From Rhizobium sp. Q54 (lineage in GTDB: Bacteria > Pseudomonadota > Alphaproteobacteria > Rhizobiales > Xanthobacteraceae): 64,000 nt of DNA. Location: the NCBI GenBank assembly GCA_945861895.1, contig CAMAWF010000001.1:46333-110332 (forward strand), given 5' to 3'. The notes beneath the pieces are model-generated. The model saw nothing but the letters and a program-made list of their open reading frames with translations, made no database searches and was not told the DNA's origin. The position numbers were made by a program, and so were the translations under genes. Every line of letters begins with the position of its first letter. Position 1 is the first letter of the stretch. This document shows positions 29,113-37,352 of the stretch, piece after piece.

Positions 29113-29766
29113 CTAAGCGGCGGCGGTTTCCCGTTCGAACACCGTCACCTTCACCGGCGTGCAGTTGTAGCCGTTGCACGGCGCCAGCACGTCCAAGGGA
29201 CAATTGGACAGCCCGATCAGGCAATCCATCATCGCCTCGAACTCGATGTAGTCGCCCGGCTTGGAAACCGGTTCGCCGATGTGCCAGCGCCCCTGCGCGC
29301 AGTCATGATGATAGTTCATGAACAGGTCCATGGTGTCCGGCACGTCCTCCGGCAGCAGCCCGTAGGGCGCGATCGCCTTCGAGATGATTTCGTGACAGCC
29401 GTCGCGCGGGCCGAAGCCGAAAGTCTCGTACAGGAAACGGTTGCACATGCGGTTGTGCGTGTCGTGGATGCCCTTGGGCTCCGGTGTCTCTTCAATGATC
29501 TTCATCATCGGACGGCAGATCGTCGACATCAGCGTGTCGCCGGCGGTGAGCTTGTCGCGCGGGATGTACGGCTGCCCCGGCGCCGGCACGTAGCGCGTGC
29601 GCGAGTAAGAGGTGGAGAGCTTTTCGCGCAGATTGGCGAGATTGAAGATCGCCATGTCAACGACCTGTTTGCCTTCAATATCAGTGACGCGGAAACGCTG
29701 ACCGTTCTTGACCTCCACCGCCAGACCGTTCTTCGGCGGTATGATCTTCTCGAAAACTGTTTTCAT
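29113..29766 (-). CDS. DUF1989 family protein (urea-carboxylase-associated type)
   Basis: GQRFRVTDIEGKQVVDMAIFNLANLREKLSTSYSRTR; CHEIISKAIAPYGL; CPLDVLAPCNGYNCTPVKVTV. Confidence 0.82.
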   Translation of the reverse strand: MKTVFEKIIPPKNGLAVEVKNGQRFRVTDIEGKQVVDMAIFNLANLREKLSTSYSRTRYVPAPGQPYIPRDKLTAGDTLMSTICRPMMKIIEETPEPKGIHDTHNRMCNRFLYETFGFGPRDGCHEIISKAIAPYGLLPEDVPDTMDLFMNYHHDCAQGRWHIGEPVSKPGDYIEFEAMMDCLIGLSNCPLDVLAPCNGYNCTPVKVTVFERETAAA

Positions 29767-29782
29767 GGCTGCCCTCCCGTCA

Positions 29783-30598
29783 TCAACGGTTCTTGTCGCG
29801 GAAGCGATCCATCAGCGCCTTGTCCTGGCCGCCGTCGATCTCGATCATGCTGCCGTTGACCATTTCCATCAGCGGCGAAGCCAGCATGACCACGAGGTTG
29901 GCGACCTCCTCCGCTTCCGCGATGCGGCCCATGGGGATCGAGGCGGGCGCGAGCTTGTCGGCCTCCTCGTGGGTAATCTTCATGTCGCGCGCCATGGCAG
30001 TGACCAGTCCGGCCCAGCGTTCGGTGCGCACCGGGCCCGGATTGACCGCGACGAAGCTGATGTTGTTGCGGCCATATTGTCCGGCGAGCGACAGCGTGAG
30101 GTTTTGCCCGGCGGCATTGGCGGCGCCCGGACAGACTTCCCAGTAGGAAGGTTTCACGCCGTCATTGCCGATCAGGTTCACCACCCGTCCGCCGCCCTGC
30201 TTGACCATGATGGGCAGCACGTAACGCAGGCAGCGCACATAGCCCATGAACTTGAGCTGCATGCCCTTCTCCCAATCGTCTTCGGTCAAATGCTCGATCA
30301 CGCCGCCTGCCGCCGAGCCGGCATTGTTGACCATGATGTCGACACGGCCGAGCGCCTTGTGGCCCTGCGCGATGAAGTTCTTGGCGTCGGCGTCCTTTCG
30401 CAGATCGGCGGTGATGGCGACGATCTTGCGGCCGGTTTCCTTGGCGATTTCGTTGGCGACTTTCTCCAGCGGTTCCTTGCGCCGCGCGCAGATGGCGACA
30501 TCGACGCCCTCTTTCGCCAGCAGGCGCGCAATACTTTTACCGATGCCCTCGCTGCCGCCGGTCACCAGCGCGGTCTTGCCTTTAAGCTTGAGGTCCAT
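29783..30598 (-). CDS. SDR family NAD(P)-dependent oxidoreductase
   Basis: GKTALVTGGSEGIGKSIARLLAKEG, NNAGSAAGG, IDGGQDKAL C-terminus. Confidence 0.92.
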   Translation of the reverse strand: MDLKLKGKTALVTGGSEGIGKSIARLLAKEGVDVAICARRKEPLEKVANEIAKETGRKIVAITADLRKDADAKNFIAQGHKALGRVDIMVNNAGSAAGGVIEHLTEDDWEKGMQLKFMGYVRCLRYVLPIMVKQGGGRVVNLIGNDGVKPSYWEVCPGAANAAGQNLTLSLAGQYGRNNISFVAVNPGPVRTERWAGLVTAMARDMKITHEEADKLAPASIPMGRIAEAEEVANLVVMLASPLMEMVNGSMIEIDGGQDKALMDRFRDKNR

Positions 30599-30620
30599 CT
30601 GTATCCTCCTGTGATTGTTT

Positions 30621-31484
30621 TTAAATTCCAGTCGATTTGTGCGCGAGCCAACGGCCGGCCTCGGCGGCGGCGAATAGTTCGCCGAGCGCGGCGTTAACGG
30701 CAGCCGGCTCCTCGGCGGGAATGTTATGTCCCGAGCGCGGGATCACCAATAATCCCGCGGTCGGCACCGTACGCTTGAGGAAAACGCTGCCGTCGAGGCA
30801 GGGATCGTCCTCGTCGCCGACAATGACCAGCAGCGGCACGGAAAACTTCTTCAGTTGCGCTTCCATCTCCCACAGCGTGGGGCGCTTGAGCTGCAGGTTG
30901 AACATGGTGTGGGCATGGCCTTCGGCCGAATGCTCGGCCAGCATCCGCGCAAATTCGGCGTAGCCGCGAGGATCTTTATTTTTCTGAGCCTGGCGCATCG
31001 GTGCGTCGGCGTATTTTGCCGCAGCCGCGGCAATCCCCTCTTCCGCGAACATCTTGCCGGTCTCGGCAGCGAGCGCCTTCATCGCCTCGCATTGGCGGGG
31101 ATCGGCCGAGGAACCCCAGCCGCAACCGGCGGCGGTCACCGAGATGCAGCGCTTGGGCACGCGCATGCCGACATGCAGCGCGGTATAGCCGCCCATGGAA
31201 TGGCCGACGATGTGGGCTTTCTCGATCTTGAGTGCATCGAGCACGGCGATAACATCGTCGCGTGCGATGTCTTGGCTGTAGCGCGCGGCTTCTTTGGGAA
31301 CGTCCGAGGGCGGATAGCCGCGCTGGCTATAAGTGACGCAGCGGTGCGCGCGCGAGAAATAACGAAGTTGCGGCTCCCAGGTGCGGTAATCGCCGGCATA
31401 TTCGTGCACGAACACGACCGGCGTGCCGGTGCCGGCTTCCTCATAATAAAGCCTGACGCCGTCCGGCGCAGTAATATGCGGCAT
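30621..31484 (-). CDS. Alpha/beta-fold hydrolase
   Basis: VVFVHEYAGDYRTWEPQLRYF, IVGHSMGGYTALHVG nucleophile elbow; start at MPHITAPDG. Confidence 0.9.
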   Translation of the reverse strand: MPHITAPDGVRLYYEEAGTGTPVVFVHEYAGDYRTWEPQLRYFSRAHRCVTYSQRGYPPSDVPKEAARYSQDIARDDVIAVLDALKIEKAHIVGHSMGGYTALHVGMRVPKRCISVTAAGCGWGSSADPRQCEAMKALAAETGKMFAEEGIAAAAAKYADAPMRQAQKNKDPRGYAEFARMLAEHSAEGHAHTMFNLQLKRPTLWEMEAQLKKFSVPLLVIVGDEDDPCLDGSVFLKRTVPTAGLLVIPRSGHNIPAEEPAAVNAALGELFAAAEAGRWLAHKSTGI

Positions 31485-31512
31485 CTCGCCCCCCTGCTGC
31501 TGGCGACATTTA

Positions 31513-31524
31513 TTTGCACACAAA
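31513..31524. promoter_or_regulatory. Candidate operator TTTGCACACAAA upstream of the alpha/beta hydrolase-SDR-DUF1989 genes
   Basis: Near match to the element at 29058-29069; about 29 bp upstream of the hydrolase start. Confidence 0.4.
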
Positions 31525-31721
31525 TGAAACCGGAGTAAAGTCGGCCAGACTGCGCGCAACCGGTGATGTCAGTTTCGCATCGCGGCCGCGTTTGAAAGCC
31601 CGAGCAGGTTCAGCGAAGCCGATTGCGTAAATCGCTGAAAATGGGCCCAATTGGCCCCATACATCACGCAAGACCGTGACGATCGCGATCACGGCTTGAA
31701 CGTTCACAGGGGGGAGCTGTC

Positions 31722-32702
31722 ATGCCCACGATATCCCGTCGCCACCTCGCCGCACTCGCCGCTGCTTTCGCATTCACCGTATTCGGCATCGCCGCGACGC
31801 AGGCGCAGCAATTGCCGAAAATCACCGTCTCCAGTCTGACTCTGCCGGTGTTCAATCCGCTGGTTTGGAACATCATGAAGGCGAAGGGCTTCGACAAGAA
31901 GCATGGCTTCGAACTCGACGCCAAAGCCTATCCGTCCATTTCGGCGTTCTATGCCGCCTTCGCCACCGGCGAAACCGATGTGGTGATCGGCGGCCCAACG
32001 ATTTTGCAGAAGCTCTATCAGGAAGGCGTCCCCGTGCGCATCATCGGCACGGGTTTCACGCTGGCCGATCTCGTGATTTTCGCCAAGGACGACAAAATCA
32101 AATCGCTGGCCGATCTCAAGGGCAAGCAGCTTGCCGTCGACATGGGTGGCTCGCAATTCCAGGTGGTCAAGATGTACGCCAACGCCAAGGGGCTCGAACT
32201 CGGCAAGGACATCATCGTCGTCAACGCCAACTTCGCCCTCGCACGCGCGCAGCTTGAAGCCGACCGCGTCGAGGCCGCGCTGGTGATCGAGCCGCTGGCG
32301 AGTATCATCCTCAAGCAAAATCCGACCTGGAAGGTCATCTTCAACGGCGCCGTCGGCTGGAAGGAAATCACCGGCCAGGACGGCTGGGAAATCGTGACCG
32401 CGATGCGCGCCGACGCCATCGCTAAAAATCCCAACGCACCGAAGATGCTGCTGGCAGCGCTGCAAGACGTGGCCAAGTTTATCCACACTGAAACGGAAGC
32501 GGCCGACAAGATCGCCAATGAAACGCTCAAATTGCCGCCCGGCATTCTCACGGCCGCGGTGGCCAGCAAGCGGCTGAGCATGATCATGCAGCCGGCGTGG
32601 GAGCCGGCCACACGCAAGTCGATCACCGACATGATGGAACGCGCGGTCAAGGCCGGCTTCTATCCGAAGATGCCGGACGAGAAGATCATCTATGCACCGT
32701 GA
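31722..32702 (+). CDS. ABC transporter substrate-binding protein (SsuA/NMT1 type)
   Basis: Signal peptide; PLVWNIMKAKGFDKKHGFELDAKAYPSISAFYAAFATGETDVVIGGPTIL. Confidence 0.88.
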   Translation: MPTISRRHLAALAAAFAFTVFGIAATQAQQLPKITVSSLTLPVFNPLVWNIMKAKGFDKKHGFELDAKAYPSISAFYAAFATGETDVVIGGPTILQKLYQEGVPVRIIGTGFTLADLVIFAKDDKIKSLADLKGKQLAVDMGGSQFQVVKMYANAKGLELGKDIIVVNANFALARAQLEADRVEAALVIEPLASIILKQNPTWKVIFNGAVGWKEITGQDGWEIVTAMRADAIAKNPNAPKMLLAALQDVAKFIHTETEAADKIANETLKLPPGILTAAVASKRLSMIMQPAWEPATRKSITDMMERAVKAGFYPKMPDEKIIYAP

Positions 32703-33465
32703 GGAGCAGCGCGAGTCTGTCCTCGATCCCCGGTTTCCGCGGCAGACTCTCGTCTCCATTCTGGTCTTCGCCGTCGTCTGGGAGGTGATGTCTCACCTCG
32801 CGCCGTCGCTTGGAATTCCGGCCTTCGCGATCCCGAGCTTCGTCCGCATCGGGCAAAGCCTGCTGACGATCACCCCGATCGACGTCGCCGTCACGCTGGC
32901 GCGCGTGATCGGCGCGCTGGCCGTTTCCTTCGTGCTCGGGCTCGTCTTGGCGATGGCGATGTACCGGTCGCAAAGCCTGGAGAATTATCTGCACCCGCTG
33001 ATCCGCATCCTGATGGCGGTGCCGGTGGTCTCCTGGATCCTGTTCGCGGTGCTGTGGTTTCGCGGCGTGGAATTCCGCATCGGATTTGTGCTGGTGGCGG
33101 TGTGCGGACCGGTGTTCCTGATCGATTCGCTCGATGCCATGCGCGGCGTGCCGCGCGAGTTGCGCGGCATGATGCGATCGTTCCGGCCGACAACGCTGCA
33201 ATATTTCGTCAAGCTGATGCTGCCGGCGATCGTGCCGAACATCATCACCAGCTGGAAAATAAATCTCAGCCTTGCCATCCGCGTCGTCACCATTGCCGAA
33301 CTGGTCGGCGCGGTGACCGGCATCGGGCATCAATTGGCGGTGGCGCAGGAACTGTTCTCTGTCGCCGACGTTTTCGCCTGGACGCTGGTGCTGGTGGCGC
33401 TGCTGTTCCTGCTGGAAGCGATGGTCATCCATATCGAAAACCGGCTGCTGCGGTGGCGGGCATGA
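32692..33465 (+). CDS. ABC transporter permease (SsuC/TauC-like)
   Basis: Hydrophobic; MPVVSWILFAVLWFRG-type loop, EELVGAVTGIGHQLAVAQELF. Confidence 0.88.
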   Translation: MHREEQRESVLDPRFPRQTLVSILVFAVVWEVMSHLAPSLGIPAFAIPSFVRIGQSLLTITPIDVAVTLARVIGALAVSFVLGLVLAMAMYRSQSLENYLHPLIRILMAVPVVSWILFAVLWFRGVEFRIGFVLVAVCGPVFLIDSLDAMRGVPRELRGMMRSFRPTTLQYFVKLMLPAIVPNIITSWKINLSLAIRVVTIAELVGAVTGIGHQLAVAQELFSVADVFAWTLVLVALLFLLEAMVIHIENRLLRWRA

Positions 33466-34241
33466 GCGGGCCGCCGCCGATCGAGGTGCGCGATCTGCGC
33501 AAGGTCTTCCGCCAGACCACCACCGGGCAAAGCGTGGTCGCCATCGAGCGGCTCGATCTCAATATCGCGCCGCGCGAGGTCGTCGCCATCGTCGGGCAGA
33601 CCGGCTGCGGAAAGTCCACATTTTTCGATCTGATGATCGGCCTCGAGCAGCCGAGCGGAGGCTCGATCCGTATCGGCGACAAGAGCCCGTATTCGGACTT
33701 CGATTATTTCCGCGGCCGGATGGCGACGGTGTTCCAGCAGGACCGGCTGCTGCCGTGGCGCTCGGCCATCGACAATGTGCGGCTGCCGCTGGAACTCATC
33801 GGGCTTCCCGACGAGGTGCAGCACGAGCGCTCGCTGTCCTGGCTCAAGCGCCTCGGGCTGGAAAAATTCACCAATGCTTATCCGCACGAGCTATCGGGCG
33901 GCATGCGCCAGCGGGTGGCGATCGCGCGCGCTTTCGTCGTGCAGCCGGATATTCTGCTCGCCGACGAAGCCTTCGGCCATCTCGACGAAGTCACCGCGGC
34001 CGAACTGCGCGAGACTTTTTTGGCGCTTGCGCGCGAATTCGGCTCGACCGCGATCCTCATCACCCATCAGCTTGAGGAAGCCATCGGCGTCGGCGACCGT
34101 ATTATCGTGTTCGGCAAATCGGCTGCCTTGCTTGCGGACGTGCGCGTCGCCGCCTGGCCAAAAAGCGAATATTTGCTGCTGCGCGAAGCGATCCAGGCAA
34201 CGCTTCAGAGCAATCGCCCGGATCCAAGATTGGCCAGATAG
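33462..34241 (+). CDS. ABC transporter ATP-binding protein (SsuB/TauB-like)
   Basis: Walker A GQTGCGKST, ELSGGMRQRVAIARAFV, ILLADEAFGHLD; ATGA overlap with permease. Confidence 0.92.
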   Translation: MSGPPPIEVRDLRKVFRQTTTGQSVVAIERLDLNIAPREVVAIVGQTGCGKSTFFDLMIGLEQPSGGSIRIGDKSPYSDFDYFRGRMATVFQQDRLLPWRSAIDNVRLPLELIGLPDEVQHERSLSWLKRLGLEKFTNAYPHELSGGMRQRVAIARAFVVQPDILLADEAFGHLDEVTAAELRETFLALAREFGSTAILITHQLEEAIGVGDRIIVFGKSAALLADVRVAAWPKSEYLLLREAIQATLQSNRPDPRLAR

Positions 34242-34365
34242 TCCTGCATCGGCGCGGCTTTGGCGTCGCATCGCCGCTGTGGATTTCCTGTGGGAAAATC
34301 TTTGGATGAGCCGGGGATAGGTCTGGGATAACCGGTGAATATCTCGCGGAAGCCAGCAACCGGCG

Positions 34366-35100
34366 TCAGAAAAATATCCGCAACGCAAGGTGACTGCCGA
34401 GCAGCAGCATGCCGAGAAAAAAGCAAAACCGGAATGTCTGCGCGCGAATGCGGCCCCTTACTTTTTGTCCGACCCACATGCCGATGAGCGCCGCCGCAAG
34501 CGCCAGCGCCGAGGGGCCGGCGCTGGACATTTGAAACGCGCCCTCGCGCGACAGAACCACCGCCAGCGCCAGCATCGAGACGGTGAACAATAAACCGAGC
34601 GCCTGCACCAGATCGTCCTTGTCGAGGTCGAGCGCCTGCAAATAAGGAACGCTGGGAATCGCGAACACGCCGGTCGCGGCGCTGATAAAGCCGTTGACCA
34701 GGCCGATCACCGGCGTGAGCCAAGGCTCCATATGCGCCGGCACTGAAAACCGCACCGCGGTCAGCCCGAGAATGGCATACAGCACCAGCATCGCACCGAG
34801 CGCCGAGCCGGCCCAGCCATTGCCCGCGACAAGAATGCCTCCGCCGGCGAAAGCGCCGGCAAAAATCGCCAGCAGCATCGGCCACAATCGCCGCAGCAGC
34901 GGCCGCAGGCTCGGACCGATGGCCAGCTGCCAGACATTGGTCACCAGCGTGGGCACGAACATCAGCACGACCGCCTGCGCCGGTGTCATGACCAGACCGA
35001 GCAGGCCGATGGCGACGGTCGGCAGCCCGAGCCCGAGCACGCCCTTGACGAAGCCGGCGAGCAGAAATGCCGCCACCGTAAGAATCAGAATCGGGTCCAT
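34366..35100 (-). CDS. TSUP family (TauE/SafE-like) membrane permease
   Basis: VAAFLLAGFVKGVLGLGLPTVAIGLLGLVMTPAQAVVLMFVPTLVTNVWQ; ORF-track N-terminus (MFEHDLYRKPVPTFRDHAL) is translated repeat. Confidence 0.88.
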   Translation of the reverse strand: MDPILILTVAAFLLAGFVKGVLGLGLPTVAIGLLGLVMTPAQAVVLMFVPTLVTNVWQLAIGPSLRPLLRRLWPMLLAIFAGAFAGGGILVAGNGWAGSALGAMLVLYAILGLTAVRFSVPAHMEPWLTPVIGLVNGFISAATGVFAIPSVPYLQALDLDKDDLVQALGLLFTVSMLALAVVLSREGAFQMSSAGPSALALAAALIGMWVGQKVRGRIRAQTFRFCFFLGMLLLGSHLALRIFF

Positions 35101-35183
35101 CGCGCCATCTTTGTGCCGCCGGCTCGGATCGGACAATAGTGCGATTGGACTGCGCGACCTGCGCAGGCGGAATGGCTTGCTTA

Positions 35184-35284
35184 GAGCATGATCCCGAAAA
35201 GTGGGAACCGGTTTTCGGTAAAGATCATGCTCAAACAAAAAGATGGAGCCAGGCTCTGATTCAATCGGAGCCGATCAGTCTCCA
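35184..35284. repeat. Dispersed palindromic repeat, family A (copy 2) plus tail
   Basis: GAGCATGATC (35184-35193) ... GATCATGCTC (35223-35232), followed by a CTGATTCAATCGGAGCCGATCAG tail also seen at copy 4. Confidence 0.88.
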
Positions 35285-35380
35285 ATCGACAGCAACGCGC
35301 GCGCGTTGCCCGGCAAGGCCATAAGGTGTCATACTTTTTGCGCCGCTCATTCACGCTTAACGCGCGCCAGGGCCTAAGCG

Positions 35381-35749
35381 ATGCCGGAAATATTCGTCGC
35401 CAAGGTTTCGCAGTTTCCCGACGGCGAGCGCCGGATCGTCGCGCATGCGGGCTGCGAAATCGGCGTCTTTCACTGGCAGGGGAAGTTTTTCGCCTATGAA
35501 AATCGCTGCCTGCACCAGGGTGGCCCCGCCTGCGAAGGGGTCATCATGCACAAGGTGGAGGACGTGATTGCCGCCGACCGCACCTGGCAGGGGCAGAAGT
35601 TTGCTTCCGAAGAAGTGCACTTCGTCTGCCCGTGGCACGGCTACGAATACGATCTTCGCACCGGCGAATGCGCGGCGAACCGGCGGCTCAAGCTCAAGAG
35701 CTTCGAAGTCAAACGCCGAGGGGAGGATGTCTATGTCATTGCCGGCTGA
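35381..35749 (+). CDS. Rieske [2Fe-2S] protein
   Basis: RCLHQGGPACEG...FVCPWHGYEYDLRTGECA (CxH / CxxH ligands). Confidence 0.9.
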   Translation: MPEIFVAKVSQFPDGERRIVAHAGCEIGVFHWQGKFFAYENRCLHQGGPACEGVIMHKVEDVIAADRTWQGQKFASEEVHFVCPWHGYEYDLRTGECAANRRLKLKSFEVKRRGEDVYVIAG

Positions 35750-35990
35750 GACCACGCTGGCGCCGCACGCGGCCGCCGCGCCAAACGACGCCGATATCCA
35801 GGCGATGCTGGCAAACGCAGTGCGGCTTTACGCCGAGCGTTTCGCCGAACGCGACGGCGCGCTTGCCGCCTTCCCCGATGCGGCGCAGGTGACCGCCACC
35901 GACGCCATGGTGACGGTCTCCGCCATTCTCAAAGCCGTGAACGTGCAGATTTTCGAACTCGGCATGTGGCAGGCCTGGGCGGGGAAATAG
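35733..35990 (+). CDS. Small hypothetical protein (85 aa)
   Basis: Overlaps Rieske 3' end by 17 bp in a shifted frame; MSLPAETTLAPHAAAAPNDADIQAML...FELGMWQAWAGK. Confidence 0.6.
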   Translation: MSLPAETTLAPHAAAAPNDADIQAMLANAVRLYAERFAERDGALAAFPDAAQVTATDAMVTVSAILKAVNVQIFELGMWQAWAGK

Positions 35991-36026
35991 GAAACGATGC
36001 AAAGCGTCCACCACCATATGCCGCTC

Positions 36027-36095
36027 ATTCCCGCGCAAGCGGGAATCCAGAGTAACATTAACAAATTTAATCTAGGTCCCCGCATTCGCGGGGAC
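36027..36095. repeat. Paired hairpin repeat (ATTCCCGCGCAAGCGGGAAT and GTCCCCGCATTCGCGGGGAC)
   Basis: Two perfect or near-perfect stem-loops at 36027-36046 and 36076-36095, abutting the RBS region of the amidohydrolase gene. Confidence 0.85.
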
Positions 36096-36109
36096 GAGCG
36101 AAGGTAACG

Positions 36110-37324
36110 ATGGAACTTCCGCTCAGCGATTTTCGCCGCATGGCGGTGGAGGAATTCGACACCACGAAATTGCTGGCGCACGCCGCCCAACAGGCGCGCG
36201 AGCGCGAATACCAGAAATTTCCCATCGTCGACGTCGACTCGCACCACTACGAAAGCGAGTCGATCGACGAAATTCTCGAATACATGGACGATCCGGTGTT
36301 GCAGCAGCTTGCGCGCAGCGCGCGGCAAGCGAGCGCCAAGAGCGTCGGCATGCTGCCGGCCGGCGTCGGCTATCAGGACATGGGCGGGCGGGTGATGCGC
36401 TATCCGCTGCGCGGCCTGGAAAAAACCGAGCCCGGCGTCCAGCGCGACATCTCGCTGACGCGGCGCTGGATGGACGCCATCGGCATCGACATCGCCGTGA
36501 TGTTTCCAACGCCGATGCTGCAACTCGGTTTGCACCCGCAGGTCGAAGTCGAAGTCGCCCTGGCGCGCGCCTATAATCGCTGGCTGACCGAGCGGGTCCT
36601 CGCCAATGAGCCGCGCATCCGCTCGATGCTGTATCTGCCATTCAACGATCCGGAAGCCTCGTTCCGGATGGTGCAGGAATTCGGCAGACTGAAAGGCGTG
36701 GTCGGCTTCATGGTGACCTCGGCGCGCTACCGCCCGGTGCACCACAATTCCTACATGAAGACTTATGCCTTGATGGAAGAGATGAGCCTGCCGCTCGCCT
36801 TCCATGCCGGCTACAACTGGAACGACCAGAGCACCGGCATGTTGAACCGCTTCATTTCGGTGCATGCGCTCGGTTTCGTGTTCTACAACATGATCCATCT
36901 CGCCAACTGGATCATCAACGGGTTGCCCGAGCGCTTCCCGAAATTGAAAGTCGCCTGGGTCGAGAGCGGGCTCGCCTGGGTGCCGTTCATGATGCAACGC
37001 TTCGACAATGAATATATGATGCGCTCGTCCGAGGCGCCGGCGCTCAAGAAGCTGCCGAGCGACTACATGCGGGAGATGTTTTTTTCCTCGCAGCCGATGG
37101 AAATGACCGACATGGGCGCACTGGAAACCACGTTCCGAATGATCAACGCGGAAACGCAATTGCTCTATTCATCCGACTATCCGCATTGGGACTTCGATCT
37201 GCCGAGCACGATCTACGATTTGCCGTTCCTGAGCGAGCAGGCAAAGCACAATATCCTGGGCGGCAACGCCATCCGCCTGTTCGGTCTTGATCTGCCTGCG
37301 GAGAAGATGGCGCACGTAGCATGA
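36110..37324 (+). CDS. Amidohydrolase family protein (Amidohydrolase_2 / ACMSD-like)
   Basis: FPIVDVDSHHYES, LPLAFHAGYNW, YSSDYPHWDFD, ILGGNAIRLFGL. Confidence 0.88.
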   Translation: MELPLSDFRRMAVEEFDTTKLLAHAAQQAREREYQKFPIVDVDSHHYESESIDEILEYMDDPVLQQLARSARQASAKSVGMLPAGVGYQDMGGRVMRYPLRGLEKTEPGVQRDISLTRRWMDAIGIDIAVMFPTPMLQLGLHPQVEVEVALARAYNRWLTERVLANEPRIRSMLYLPFNDPEASFRMVQEFGRLKGVVGFMVTSARYRPVHHNSYMKTYALMEEMSLPLAFHAGYNWNDQSTGMLNRFISVHALGFVFYNMIHLANWIINGLPERFPKLKVAWVESGLAWVPFMMQRFDNEYMMRSSEAPALKKLPSDYMREMFFSSQPMEMTDMGALETTFRMINAETQLLYSSDYPHWDFDLPSTIYDLPFLSEQAKHNILGGNAIRLFGLDLPAEKMAHVA

Positions 37325-37352
37325 GCAATCCGGCATCCGAGGGGTGCGCGAC

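Noticed and set aside
35101-35238. N-terminal extension MFEHDLYRKPVPTFRDHAL... of the TSUP protein
   Set aside because: Translated repeat; MDPILILTV at 35100 begins the first transmembrane helix.
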